Below are positions 1-9,148 of a DNA stretch of 64,000 nucleotides, in pieces (position 1 is the stretch's first letter; each line of letters begins with the position of its first letter). The notes under the pieces are model-generated. The model did not search any database. It was not told the DNA's origin and was given only the letters and a program-made list of their open reading frames with translations. The position numbers and the translations under genes were made by a program. Source of the stretch: JARRQJ01 sp963761035 (GTDB lineage Bacteria > Pseudomonadota > Gammaproteobacteria > DRLM01); contig CAVXFH010000002.1 of NCBI GenBank assembly GCA_963761035.1, positions 1,116,001-1,180,000 of the forward strand, in the 5' to 3' direction.

Positions 1-3000
1 GTTACCCTGCAGGTCGGCACCGTACACGTAGGTCGCGGTGTTATTGGTGATGGAATTGTCCGCCCAACCCGCGATCCTTGCAAGACCGCTGGGCGTGGCG
101 GCGCTGCCCACCCCGGTTCCGATCTTGCTGATGAGCGCACCGCTATTGGCATTGAGGACGTACAGGTAACCCTGTCCGTTACCCGCAATGGCGTTGTTGG
201 TCACGCCGTCGCCGCTAATGGTGCCGTTGTCGTACCCGGACGTCAACAGCACCACCCAGGTACCGTCGGACTTCTTCGTGATCACCGGGTTACCGAAGGA
301 GTAACCTAAGTCGCTATCATTACTGGCGCTGAATTCCCAGAGCAGCGCGGGGGAAGCGGGATCGGTGATATCGAGAGCAAAATATCCCCGCCCGCCGCCA
401 TTGAGTCCGCCGACCAGAATGGTCTTCCAGACGGCAGTGGCGGCATCAGTGCAATTGGCTGAGCAAATATCAGAAATCACGGCGCTGCCGTTCACATAAT
501 TGGCATGTTGCACGGAATAATTCTCGTCGGCCAGCTTCCACAAATTGGGGATCACCATCGTCGGCACGTAGGCCCACAATTCGTTGCCGTTGCTGGATTG
601 AAAGGCGTGCATCATGCCATCGTTGGTGCCTAGATAGACGACCCCAGACCGGCTGGCCTTGGCGGTAACGAAGGCGCTGTAGCCCGGATCGGCGTAACTG
701 AACGTTGGTTTTCCGACATAGGCCGGCTTCGATTCCGTCGCATCGCCCAACACGGCTTCCCGGAAGCGATACAGCCCGTCGGTATTGGTGCTGCGATCAT
801 CGTAACCGTATTGCCCCCTGAGATAGTTGACCAGATTGGCGCCGGCGGCCAGTGTCTGCTGAGGGCTCGTCAGGGAACCCCATTGGCTGAGGCGTGAACT
901 CAGATAGCCGCTATCAAAATAGCCGCTAAGTCCCGCGGTGACCAGATTGGCATAGTTGAAGGCCTGCAGACTGGCGCCGCTCTTCATGTAGATGGTGCGG
1001 GAGTCGCTCGATGGACCGACCTTGCTGGCCATCGTACCGCTGCAAGCCGTGGCACCGAGGGCGCTGGCAACCACATCCTCCGCGCACCAGATCGCGCTCT
1101 GGCTTACCGCGCCAGTCGTCGTATCGATGCTCCGCGCCTCAAGATTGCCCGTCCATTTCACCGTCGTATAGCTGGCGACAAAGGCTTGGTTATCGCCGGC
1201 GACCGGATTCAATGTACTGGTGGCGGCAGCCGCGCCCGCGCCAACTCTCGACTGGATGGCCGCCAGCGCCGTCTGGAACCCGGCATAAATCGAATCCGGA
1301 TCGCTGGCGCTGAAATACACGCCGTGGCCGTTAACCGCCGCATGCCATAAATCATCAATTCTTTCCACGACGCTGTTACTGCTTGAACTCGTCTGCGGAT
1401 TCGGCCAGTTGACGGTCGGCGAACCGTAGCCGTTGATGAGATTGTAGTAATCCATGCTGCCGTTGGTCGGGGCAGGATAGGTGGTGGTGGGGGTATCCTT
1501 CTTGATGGTGGTGTAGTCACTGGAGAAATCCAGCACGCCGTCCACGCCCAGGCCTAGGGTAAAGGTCGTCATGTGCTGCTGGGTGTTGTTATCCGTACTG
1601 CTAACGAACACGTTATTGTCACAGACGTCGATACTGCCGCCCAGGGCGCCGGTGCAGTTGCCCAATGTCGAGGTACGCAGATCGGTATCGTAATAGTACT
1701 TGGCGATGTCGGCCAACGAATTGGAAACCGCGGTTGGCCCTTCATACATCGGCCGGGGCGTACTGCCACCATCTAAATTCCCCACATTGGAACCGGTCAA
1801 TCCCTTGGGACCATAACTGGATGTTTCATCAGCGGTATTCCAGTACCCGTCTGTAGACATAATAGTGAAATTCTGCTGGCAGGAATACTGGACCGGATCG
1901 TCGGCCCCGGAAATCATGTGGCCGTAAAGGCGTCCTACCTTCGCTAGCGCGCCGCGCAGCGGTGTACTCCCACCGGGGTCTGCACCAAAGAGTCTAGTGA
2001 ACCAAGTATTCTTTTGCGCCAACTCGAATTTGTCGATGTGCTGGAAATTCGTGCCATCGGTCGCCCCGGTATAACTGATAGTGGTAAAGCCGACCCGGAA
2101 GCGATTATCGACGCCCTTAAAAGCGCGACTGACCGAGGTCTTCATGGCCTGCATGCGGGTTTGGTAGTACGTCCACCAGTTGGCATAATTGGTCATTTCC
2201 TCGGCATAAGTGCAAGTCGCCCCGGCGCAGTCGGTGCGCGACGCGGCCTTGGCGGCGGAACCTGGATAGGGATAGCTGGTGGTGGTTGAGACGATATTGG
2301 TATAGATATTCTGCCCGGGCGTCCAGCCGCCGAACGCCCCGGCGGAAATCGTGCCCGTGCCTGATTTGGTGACAACCGGCGACGCCGTAAGATCGCCTAA
2401 GGAAGAGGGCGCGGTAATGATCACGACGGTGCTGTTGCCATTACCTTGCCTGACCGCGCTGTAACCCGCTATTTGACAACTTCCCGTAATGACGCTTGTA
2501 CAATTATTGATGGCGGTCACGACACTGTCAGCGAACGTTGCTTCGTTGGTTCCGCCATAGGAAACACTGCCGGAAAGAATTTGCTTATTACTCACCTTGA
2601 TGCTGGAGAACGTGATGCTATTGATGCTTTTTATACTTATGGTCGCGGTGGCCGGCTCCCCCGCATAGCGCGCATATTGGTAAGTCGAGGTGTTCACCCG
2701 CTGGCAGTTGGTCAGGGCCGTGTTGCTACACCAGCGCAGCGCGCCAGCATAAGGATAGCTTACCGAGGGCGCGGACTGCGCGACGCAGGTCTTCAAATCC
2801 GGTAGAGTGCAGTACTCGCCGGGAATGAAGGTGTAGAAGGACGCGCTCCCCTCAAGATTGCTGGTGCTGTTGGACTGGACGCCGTAGTAGTCATTCTTAA
2901 CCGCTCGCCAGTTAGGCTTGCTAGCGGAGCTTGCACCCGTCGCCGTCGAGGCGCCGGTTTGACTGGGATAGTTGGTGGTGTTGAGGGTGCCGTCGCTGTC

Positions 3001-3306
3001 ATAAAACACTGGCGGATCATACCGGATGGCCGGGTTGTAATAGACGGCATTGTAGCCGGCATTCTTGAACAACGGGTCGTCGGCACCTTTGGCCCAGTCG
3101 GGTAGATAGTTATCTCCCATACTCCCCGAGTCATCCAAGATGAACATCAAGTTGGGCAGCACGGTGGTGGTGGTACTGTTCGCCAGCGGGGAAGTGGCCA
3201 GCGTCAGCGCCGCGCCCAGGCCGGGCCGCGGCACGATCAGACATACCCCCAGCATTAGGCCGACCAAATAACGCGCGACGTAGCGTGTGTCAGTATTGAT
3301 ATGCAT
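1..3306 (-). CDS. pilY1: Type IV pilus tip adhesin/assembly protein PilY1 (C-terminus beyond left edge)
   Basis: Large secreted protein that caps and primes type IV pili and acts in surface sensing and adhesion. 1,102 codons are visible and remain open at the left edge, so the C-terminus is missing. An N-terminal signal segment (about residues 10-33) precedes a von Willebrand factor A-like domain whose metal site DDSGS lies at about residues 58-62. The distal part (VVYLGTNDGMMHAF, WAYVP, LVGGLNGGGRGYFALD) is the start of the PilY1 beta-propeller. The ATG at 3306 has AGGAG six bases upstream; an overlapping ATG five bases earlier is out of frame. It is the last gene of the minor-pilin operon, 48 bp after pilX. 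Assignment from family motifs and context is strong; calcium binding and adhesion are inferred from the family. Confidence 0.93.
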   Translation of the reverse strand, partial: MHINTDTRYVARYLVGLMLGVCLIVPRPGLGAALTLATSPLANSTTTTVLPNLMFILDDSGSMGDNYLPDWAKGADDPLFKNAGYNAVYYNPAIRYDPPVFYDSDGTLNTTNYPSQTGASTATGASSASKPNWRAVKNDYYGVQSNSTSNLEGSASFYTFIPGEYCTLPDLKTCVAQSAPSVSYPYAGALRWCSNTALTNCQRVNTSTYQYARYAGEPATATISIKSINSITFSSIKVSNKQILSGSVSYGGTNEATFADSVVTAINNCTSVITGSCQIAGYSAVRQGNGNSTVVIITAPSSLGDLTASPVVTKSGTGTISAGAFGGWTPGQNIYTNIVSTTTSYPYPGSAAKAASRTDCAGATCTYAEEMTNYANWWTYYQTRMQAMKTSVSRAFKGVDNRFRVGFTTISYTGATDGTNFQHIDKFELAQKNTWFTRLFGADPGGSTPLRGALAKVGRLYGHMISGADDPVQYSCQQNFTIMSTDGYWNTADETSSYGPKGLTGSNVGNLDGGSTPRPMYEGPTAVSNSLADIAKYYYDTDLRTSTLGNCTGALGGSIDVCDNNVFVSSTDNNTQQHMTTFTLGLGVDGVLDFSSDYTTIKKDTPTTTYPAPTNGSMDYYNLINGYGSPTVNWPNPQTSSSSNSVVERIDDLWHAAVNGHGVYFSASDPDSIYAGFQTALAAIQSRVGAGAAAATSTLNPVAGDNQAFVASYTTVKWTGNLEARSIDTTTGAVSQSAIWCAEDVVASALGATACSGTMASKVGPSSDSRTIYMKSGASLQAFNYANLVTAGLSGYFDSGYLSSRLSQWGSLTSPQQTLAAGANLVNYLRGQYGYDDRSTNTDGLYRFREAVLGDATESKPAYVGKPTFSYADPGYSAFVTAKASRSGVVYLGTNDGMMHAFQSSNGNELWAYVPTMVIPNLWKLADENYSVQHANYVNGSAVISDICSANCTDAATAVWKTILVGGLNGGGRGYFALDITDPASPALLWEFSASNDSDLGYSFGNPVITKKSDGTWVVLLTSGYDNGTISGDGVTNNAIAGNGQGYLYVLNANSGALISKIGTGVGSAATPSGLARIAGWADNSITNNTATYVYGADLQGN

Positions 3307-3354
3307 GGCATGCTCCTACAGTATCAGCAGTATTTTGCGTGGCGGCTCTTAGTA

Positions 3355-3972
3355 TTAGTAGAGGAAACCTTGGATGTAGCTGACCGTATTCCGCGGGCCG
3401 GTAACCTTGGCGGTGACACGGTACATGGGGCTGGCCGACAGCGTCGTCGTTCCCCCTGACTCGGTCGCGTCCTTGATAGCCTGCGAACCGGAGAACGCCG
3501 TGGCTGAACCGAACAGGCAATTGCCGGTAGTCGCGGTCCCCGTGGCTTGGCACATGCGCTGGATCACAAAACGTATGGCATTGCCGCTGGTGTCGACGCC
3601 CGCCACAATGCCCGTGCCGGTCGCGGCCGCGCTGACGCCCGTCGCCCACGTGGCGTCGTTCATTAGATTCAGGCCGGTTGACGTCGCATAATAGCCGGCG
3701 GCCGCGCTGTCGTTTTCCAAATCGGTAGGGCTGGCGAGGCTGGTGGCGCTGAGCCAGTCGCTGGCGTTATTCAACGCGATTTCCGCGGATAACGTACTGG
3801 ATTGCTTGAAGGCCAGATTGCCCGCGATGACCGTCGCCGTGTCGACGGAACGTATCAGCGCAATGGCGGCCAACAGCATCGCGACCAGCGCGACCAGCGC
3901 GATGAACAGCGATGCCCCGCGCTGCCGCGCCGCGTTAGCGTGTTGCAAGATTTGGTGCGCCGCTGCTTTCAT
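3355..3972 (-). CDS. pilX: Minor pilin PilX
   Basis: Minor pilin, 205 aa, that takes part in the inner-membrane priming complex for type IV pilus assembly. The prepilin peptidase site is QRG/ASLFIALVALVAM near residues 17-30, followed by a single hydrophobic helix. The processed protein would start with Ala, and there is no Glu at position 5; both are typical of PilX-type and other helical-cap minor pilins. A C-terminal Cys pair (QRMCQATG...GNCLFG) could form a disulfide. The gene shares a few bases with the 3' end of pilW (both meet at position 3972) and precedes pilY1, the usual order. Recognition rests on the N-terminal motif and position, since the rest of PilX diverges quickly. Confidence 0.88.
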   Translation of the reverse strand: MKAAAHQILQHANAARQRGASLFIALVALVAMLLAAIALIRSVDTATVIAGNLAFKQSSTLSAEIALNNASDWLSATSLASPTDLENDSAAAGYYATSTGLNLMNDATWATGVSAAATGTGIVAGVDTSGNAIRFVIQRMCQATGTATTGNCLFGSATAFSGSQAIKDATESGGTTTLSASPMYRVTAKVTGPRNTVSYIQGFLY

Positions 3973-5024
3973 TACAGGGTATTCCTGGACCAGATGACGT
4001 TGCGCAAGGGAATAATCGTCTCAAAGACTCGGTAGCGATAGCGCTGCCAATCCGCCGCGGCGAGCGAAATTTCCGGTGCCGGCGATGTCGCGGTACCTTC
4101 CCAGGCACAGAGTCCGGTCGGATTGGCGGCCGTCAGTGAACTGCACGCGGCCGTGACATCGCTGCCTTCAGGCTTATCGTTGCGGGCAACAATTGCGATG
4201 CGCACTGCCTTGATGCGATTGCGATCCGCAATAGCGGGTGATCCCCAGGTGGCGCCTGTCGCGTCCACCCATTGTGTGACGACATTACTAGTCGCGACCG
4301 CGGATATTCCATACTGCGCCTGCATCGAAACGACACTTGGCCCAATGGCGATGCCATTGCGCTCCAATTGGCCGTTATTCACCGCGAAGGTGACCGTATT
4401 CCAGGATCCGAGGTAAGCCAGGCTGGCGGAGGAGGTTACCGCGATGGCGCTGGAATTAGAGACGGGAGAGATTGTGCAGGTTCCCCCCGATGCGACCATC
4501 ACCAATTGCGGTGCTGGGCAGTCGCTGGCGGTAATCGGGCAGTTATTGGGTCCCGACGCGTAGAGATAGGGCGCGAAATAAGTGGTAAACGCCACCTGGG
4601 TCGTTCCGGTGAAGGTGACGCTCCTGGCATTAATCCCGCCGGTTTGGGCATCGCCATAGCGCACGATGATCTGATCGCTGCCGCCGGGCCCCGTACCGCC
4701 GTCAATAATGGATACCGGCGAAATATCCATGGGGTTACCAGTCGTGCTATCGGTTACCGTACTGCACCCTAACGCCGGGTTGGTTGTATCGAAGACAGGA
4801 AGCCCATAGCCGCCCAATTGCAATTCGCGCTGCAATAGATACATCGCGAGACCACCGCTAGTTTGGGCATCAGTATTTCCCGTGGTCCTGCGTTGCTGCG
4901 TTTGAAACGAGTTGAGCACCTGCATGATGACCAGGGTCGCAAGCATTCCTATGGCAAGGCCCACCATGATTTCAACCAGGCTGAAGCCCTTATTTATTGA
5001 AATAATGTGGCGGTGATAATTCAC
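3972..5024 (-). CDS. pilW: Minor pilin PilW
   Basis: Large minor pilin of the type IV pilus priming complex, about 350 aa. The class III signal peptide is short and ends at NKG/FSLVEIMVGLAIGML, with the conserved Phe+1 and Glu+5 and a long hydrophobic helix. I start at the GTG at 5024, which lies four bases after the pilV stop and has a G-rich Shine-Dalgarno (GGGGGA) about seven bases upstream. An in-frame GTG at 5045 would overlap pilV and add seven residues. The C-terminus (YRYRVFETIIPLRNVIW) matches the usual PilW ending. The gene sits between pilV and pilX and is very probably co-transcribed and translationally coupled with them. Confidence 0.9.
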   Translation of the reverse strand: MNYHRHIISINKGFSLVEIMVGLAIGMLATLVIMQVLNSFQTQQRRTTGNTDAQTSGGLAMYLLQRELQLGGYGLPVFDTTNPALGCSTVTDSTTGNPMDISPVSIIDGGTGPGGSDQIIVRYGDAQTGGINARSVTFTGTTQVAFTTYFAPYLYASGPNNCPITASDCPAPQLVMVASGGTCTISPVSNSSAIAVTSSASLAYLGSWNTVTFAVNNGQLERNGIAIGPSVVSMQAQYGISAVATSNVVTQWVDATGATWGSPAIADRNRIKAVRIAIVARNDKPEGSDVTAACSSLTAANPTGLCAWEGTATSPAPEISLAAADWQRYRYRVFETIIPLRNVIWSRNTL

Positions 5025-5028
5025 GATG

Positions 5029-5415
5029 TCATCCCCCCGACACACTCGTATTCAACGTAAAACTGTGCGTATCAGGTGAACCCGGCTGCTGCCACGTAAT
5101 AACGACGCGCACCTGTCCGGCAGCCGGCAGGGTCGTTGTTCTCGTACCGGCAGGCAGCTGAGCGGAAATGTCAGTATTTGCTTCTACGTAATTTGCTAGA
5201 TTATTCGGGTCTGCCCACATCTCACCTACGCGTTGCTGAGCTAGAAAACTCGAATCGAAGCGATATTTGGCGTCCGATGTCTCTTTGATCTTCGCCGCCT
5301 GCAAGCCGACGATGCCGAGCACTCCTATGGAAAAGATCAGGACGGTAATCAGCGCTTCCAGCAGCGTTCCACCTCGCTGCAGAAATAATATTGGATATGA
5401 AAGCCTTGGTTTCAT
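5029..5415 (-). CDS. pilV: Minor pilin PilV
   Basis: Minor pilin, about 128 aa from the ATG at 5415; an in-frame GTG at 5430 overlaps the upstream gene. The start at 5415 has AGGGA six bases upstream and follows the fimT stop by eight bases. The prepilin site reads QRG/GTLLEALITVLIFSIGVLG: Glu+5 is kept but residue +1 is Gly instead of the usual Phe, which is uncommon. The segment GLQAAKIKETSDAKYR resembles the region after the helix in other PilV proteins. Expected role: inner-membrane priming complex with PilW, PilX, FimU/FimT and PilE, feeding PilY1 to the pilus tip. Confidence 0.87.
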   Translation of the reverse strand: MKPRLSYPILFLQRGGTLLEALITVLIFSIGVLGIVGLQAAKIKETSDAKYRFDSSFLAQQRVGEMWADPNNLANYVEANTDISAQLPAGTRTTTLPAAGQVRVVITWQQPGSPDTHSFTLNTSVSGG

Positions 5416-5423
5416 AGATGTCC

Positions 5424-5960
5424 CTAGCACGCGCGCGTATCCGGAGATACAAAATTTGGATCACATAATCTAATGTTCCCGCCGGCGCCAACGACGATAC
5501 GCAAATCATCGCTCTGAGAAGCGGGCAAGACCGAAGAGAGCAGGTCGATGTCCAGTTGCGTCAATGTCGTGCCTGTTGCAATTACGGCCCCAAAACTATT
5601 AAATGCCGCGGTGGTTGCCGCGGTGGGCGTCGCCGTGACGGTAACGAAGTCACTTGCGCCCCCATCCGATCCACTGCTTTGTATACCGGCCGGGCAAACG
5701 GCGGTCACAGTGACGCAGCTTACTGACCACTCCGATCCCGCACCGAGAACGAATTGTACCGGTGTATTGCGACGAACCGCCTCGGCGCGCGCGATTTGCA
5801 GTCCGTTGAGAATTGACTCCGCGGATGAACGAATCTTGAGATTCATCATCCACGTTTTAAAATTCGGTACGGCGAGGCTGGCCAAAATAGCCACGATCGA
5901 CAGCGTAACCATCAGCTCAACCAACGTGAAGCCTATTTGCTGCCTGCGCTGGCTCAACAT
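5424..5960 (-). CDS. Minor pilin of the FimT/FimU (GspH) type
   Basis: GspH/FimT-family prepilin, 178 aa from the ATG at 5960; 15 further in-frame codons upstream lie inside the previous gene. Processing site QQIG/FTLVELMVTLSIVAILASLAVPNF with Phe+1 and Glu+5. The block SAESILNGLQIARAEAVRRN is the conserved GspH-like helix after the transmembrane part. Two Cys pairs (VSCVTVTAVCP; RLCDPNFVSPDTRAC) fit disulfides in the globular head. The start overlaps the stop of the upstream pilin as ATGTTGA, so translation is probably coupled. It occupies the fimU position of the Pseudomonas-type cluster, but FimT and FimU cannot be told apart from sequence alone. Confidence 0.87.
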   Translation of the reverse strand: MLSQRRQQIGFTLVELMVTLSIVAILASLAVPNFKTWMMNLKIRSSAESILNGLQIARAEAVRRNTPVQFVLGAGSEWSVSCVTVTAVCPAGIQSSGSDGGASDFVTVTATPTAATTAAFNSFGAVIATGTTLTQLDIDLLSSVLPASQSDDLRIVVGAGGNIRLCDPNFVSPDTRAC

Positions 5961-6412
5961 ACTCCACCTTTTTTTGTTACCCAGCACGAGGCATTCGTAT
6001 CCCAACCGCTAGGAACGGACGTCGTCGATTTGGCGTTGTCCTGGTCTATGGTGTAAGTGAAGCCTGCCATGGATCCCTTGCCTGTAGATTGCAAAACATA
6101 GGTTGCGGCTGTCTGTACAGCGCAGGAAAAATCGAAATATTCGCTGGTTGTGCTATCAGCAACGCAGGCTGGCGCCCCGTCATATGTTCGGTTGTCCTGA
6201 AAGAACTGCTCAAGCTGGACGCGCTTAGCCGCCAAATTCGAGGTAGATTCGATTATGCGGCTGCGTATGACGTAGTCGCTATAAGCGGGAAATGCAATCG
6301 CCGTCAAGATTGAAACGATCACGATGACAATCATCAGTTCAATAAGTGTAAACCCCTTGCTGCGCGCTGGGGTACAAACATCATCTCTGAGTAAACGGCA
6401 TAGTATTTTCAT
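5954..6412 (-). CDS. Type IV pilin PilE-like protein, first gene of the minor-pilin operon
   Basis: Pilin of 152 aa with processing site RSKG/FTLIELMIVIVIVSILTAIAFPAYSDYV and the PilE/PilA-like continuation (VIRSRIIESTSNLAAKRVQLEQFFQDNRTY). Cys residues near 83, 97, 143 and 152 suggest disulfides in the globular domain and the C-terminal D-region. In Pseudomonas pilE lies at the downstream end of the fimU-pilV-pilW-pilX-pilY1-pilE cluster; here a PilE-type pilin is at the upstream end. It could be a minor pilin (PilE) or a major-like subunit; context favours the former. The ATG at 6412 has no strong Shine-Dalgarno. The operon promoter must lie in 6413-6692. Confidence 0.87.
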   Translation of the reverse strand: MKILCRLLRDDVCTPARSKGFTLIELMIVIVIVSILTAIAFPAYSDYVIRSRIIESTSNLAAKRVQLEQFFQDNRTYDGAPACVADSTTSEYFDFSCAVQTAATYVLQSTGKGSMAGFTYTIDQDNAKSTTSVPSGWDTNASCWVTKKGGVC

Positions 6413-6692
6413 ACTTTAGAATATCGACAGTAAAGTTCCTGTACTTTAGGCAGAATGCGGTTGTTCCCGACCGTAAATTTATATTTATGGCAGGATGTAA
6501 ACTGTGACGTGCGTCTCATTTGCCGCCGTTCCTTAGATTCCAGTAGCCAGAGCCTCTTATGAACCATGTGCGACGAACCAGAATGCATGCTCATTCTTAA
6601 CTGGTAATAAAATTTGCCGCGGAACCGACATATAAGCTAGGCACTAAGCGTCTCCGGCCGAAATGCGATCTTGATCAACAAGGGCAACCGCG

Positions 6693-7871
6693 GTGAGTAA
6701 GGAACCAAGCCAAAAGAAAACCGGATTGATATTGGCGGGGGGCGGTGCCCGCGCCGCTTATCAAGTGGGTCTGCTCAAGGCCATTTCCGCCATGTTGCCG
6801 CGTAAGGCCAGCAACCCTTTCCAAGTCATTAGCGGCACGTCGGCCGGCGCCATTAACGGCACCGCCTTGGCCATATATTCGTCGAATTTTCATACGGCAG
6901 TGCACCGTATGGTCAGTGTCTGGGAAAACTTTCATGCCGATCGGGTATTTCGTACCGATCCCATGGGGGTGATCTTGACCGGTGCTCACTGGCTGGCCGC
7001 CATGATGCTGGGGGGCATCGGAAGATACAATCCCCATTCCTTGCTGGACCGAACTCCTCTTAGCGAATTGCTGCAAGCGCGCTTGACCTTCGATCGCATC
7101 CAAACCGCCATCGAGGATGGTCAATTACACGCCTTGGGCATCACCTGTTCTGGTTATACTTCGGGTCAATCGGTAACCTTCTACCAAGGCTCGCCATCGA
7201 TTCCGCCATGGCATCGCGCGCGTCGCATCGGCTGTCCGGCAATGATCGGCCTTCACCATATTATGGCGTCATCCGCCATTCCCCTGGTGTTCTCCGCCAT
7301 AAGAATCGGCCATGAATATTTCGGTGACGGCTCAATGCGGCAAATCGCCCCCATTAGCCCAGCTCTGCATATGGGAGCCGATCGAGTTTTGATCGTCGGC
7401 GCCCGCAACCAAGCATTCAATTCAACCCAGATCAGAACGGAGACTTACCCGTCGTTGGCGCAAATCGCCGGTAATGTTCTAAACAGTATTTTTCTCGATT
7501 CACTGGAAGTTGATCTGGAACGCCTGAGCAGAATCAACAAGACCGTGAGTCTCATTCCATCCCATCATCTAACGGAAGGGAACATCACCCTGCGTCAGGT
7601 CGACTACCTAGTGGTGACACCCAGTCAAGAGCTGGATGAGATCGCGGCCAAGCATGCCGGGCTGTTGCCGCGCTCCATCCGCTTCCTGTTGAAACGAATC
7701 GGCGCCATGAACCCCGATGGAGCGAATCTTACCAGCTATCTATTATTCGAGCGGGAATACTGCCAAGAACTGATTTCCCTAGGTTATCATGACACCTTGG
7801 CGCGCAAAGAAGAGATATTGGCGTTTCTGGAGATACACCCCGACATCGTACTCAACGACAACGCCGCATAA
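6693..7871 (+). CDS. Patatin-like phospholipase
   Basis: Predicted cytoplasmic or membrane-associated lipid acyl hydrolase of the patatin/RssA family, 392 aa. The N-terminal oxyanion loop GGGARAAYQVG is at about residues 16-26, and the nucleophile elbow GTSAGA (Ser about residue 51) follows. The catalytic Asp is in GDGSMR near residue 212, so both members of the Ser-Asp dyad are present. The start is a GTG with a modest AAGGG upstream. The gene is divergent from the pilus operon and convergent with the MidA gene. The physiological substrate is unknown; membrane lipid turnover is an inference from the family. Confidence 0.88.
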   Translation: MSKEPSQKKTGLILAGGGARAAYQVGLLKAISAMLPRKASNPFQVISGTSAGAINGTALAIYSSNFHTAVHRMVSVWENFHADRVFRTDPMGVILTGAHWLAAMMLGGIGRYNPHSLLDRTPLSELLQARLTFDRIQTAIEDGQLHALGITCSGYTSGQSVTFYQGSPSIPPWHRARRIGCPAMIGLHHIMASSAIPLVFSAIRIGHEYFGDGSMRQIAPISPALHMGADRVLIVGARNQAFNSTQIRTETYPSLAQIAGNVLNSIFLDSLEVDLERLSRINKTVSLIPSHHLTEGNITLRQVDYLVVTPSQELDEIAAKHAGLLPRSIRFLLKRIGAMNPDGANLTSYLLFEREYCQELISLGYHDTLARKEEILAFLEIHPDIVLNDNAA

Positions 7872-7883
7872 ATCCGGCGACAG

Positions 7884-9086
7884 TTACAACCGGTCCCGTA
7901 AATCACGCCACGCAAATCCAAGCAGGGGGTCATCGATAAAACGGGTGAAGGCCATTACCTTGAACAATTCGCCCATTTCATGCGGTAATGTCAGTTTCTT
8001 GGCCTGCTGCGCCCAGCGTAATCGGGTCATTTCATCGCCGCCGGTATTCAACAACTCGGTAATACCGGCGGCCAATAGAAAGGCGCCCTGCGTGGTGTAG
8101 CCCGCTACCTCCAAACCGACGGAATGCCCTGCCTCCGCCACGGCGGTGAAATCCACGTGAGTGGTAATATCCTGCAGTCCCACCAAAATTAATGGATCGT
8201 CGTGAGCGCGGTGACGATAGTGACACATCAAGGTACCTGTGGATCGCTGGGGATGATAATACTCGTGACGCGGGAAACCGTAGTCGATGAGCAACAGCAT
8301 CCCCGCCGCCAATGTGCCGGCAATGCTGCGTACCCACGCCTCGGCGGCCAGATTTATTTCAGAGGAATAGCCGGCGGCAAAATCCTCGTCCTGCCGCAAT
8401 GTATCGATGCGTTGGGCGAGCGTCTCGTCGCCAATCGGACCGAGACACCACTGCCACCGCCCGCCCTCTCGTTGCACATAACGCTCCGCGGCGCCTTGCT
8501 CCGTCAGGACGAAACAATGTGCCGGCAAAGCATCCAGCAATTCGTTGGCGACGATCACACCGCGGAAACCGGACTCGGGCAATCGGTCCAGCCACACGAC
8601 GCGACCTTGCAATTGCGGCAACCGTTCTTGCAGCAAGGCACGTTGGCGCGCCCGCAGCTCACCGCTGCGTTCGAGGATAAAATACCGATTCGGCAAACTA
8701 CCGCCGGCGGCCAGCGTCTCCAGTAGATCAGCGGCCATTAACCCGCTGCCCGCTCCGACCTCTAATACATCGCCACCCCCCAGGACAGCCAATACCTGAG
8801 CCGCTTGGCGGGCCAAGCATCGCGCGAACAAAGGCGACCATTCCGGCGCGGTCATGAAGTCTCCGTCCGCCCCCAACTTCAATGATCCGCCGCTGTAATA
8901 ACCCAAGCCCGGCGCATACAGCGCCAGCTCCATGAAGCGAGCAAAGCTGAGACGGCCACCGGCAACGATCATCTCCGCGGCGATGATCTGCTGTAAACGT
9001 GCGCTGTGGTCCCGGGCCTCGAGATCAGGCGGCGGCAAAGCAGCAAACGCCGGGCTTGGCTGGTGAAAACGACTATCCTGAGTCAT
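7884..9086 (-). CDS. Class I SAM-dependent methyltransferase, MidA/NDUFAF7 (DUF185) family
   Basis: 400 aa protein of the family that includes NDUFAF7, which methylates an arginine of complex I subunit NDUFS2. The N-terminal FMELALYAPGLGYYSGG (about 50-66) and DFMTAPEWSPLFARCLA are family hallmarks. The SAM site is VLEVGAGSGLMAADLL at about 106-121, and NELLDALP at about 179-186 is also conserved. In bacteria the target is not established. Divergent from the pteridine reductase gene over only 62 bp, a pairing often seen in gammaproteobacteria. No good Shine-Dalgarno precedes the ATG at 9086. Confidence 0.9.
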   Translation of the reverse strand: MTQDSRFHQPSPAFAALPPPDLEARDHSARLQQIIAAEMIVAGGRLSFARFMELALYAPGLGYYSGGSLKLGADGDFMTAPEWSPLFARCLARQAAQVLAVLGGGDVLEVGAGSGLMAADLLETLAAGGSLPNRYFILERSGELRARQRALLQERLPQLQGRVVWLDRLPESGFRGVIVANELLDALPAHCFVLTEQGAAERYVQREGGRWQWCLGPIGDETLAQRIDTLRQDEDFAAGYSSEINLAAEAWVRSIAGTLAAGMLLLIDYGFPRHEYYHPQRSTGTLMCHYRHRAHDDPLILVGLQDITTHVDFTAVAEAGHSVGLEVAGYTTQGAFLLAAGITELLNTGGDEMTRLRWAQQAKKLTLPHEMGELFKVMAFTRFIDDPLLGFAWRDLRDRL

Positions 9087-9148
9087 GTCAATTTCGTTTT
9101 TCAGCGCAGTGCGCTACAGTGAACTTCCCAACGACAAGCGGGTACCTC

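Noticed and set aside
6409..6692. Minus-strand 61-codon frame and a possible pilin promoter upstream of pilE
   Set aside because: The frame has no motif or ribosome site, and AT-rich candidates (TATAAA near 6480) have no -35 at acceptable spacing; no sigma-54 element was found.
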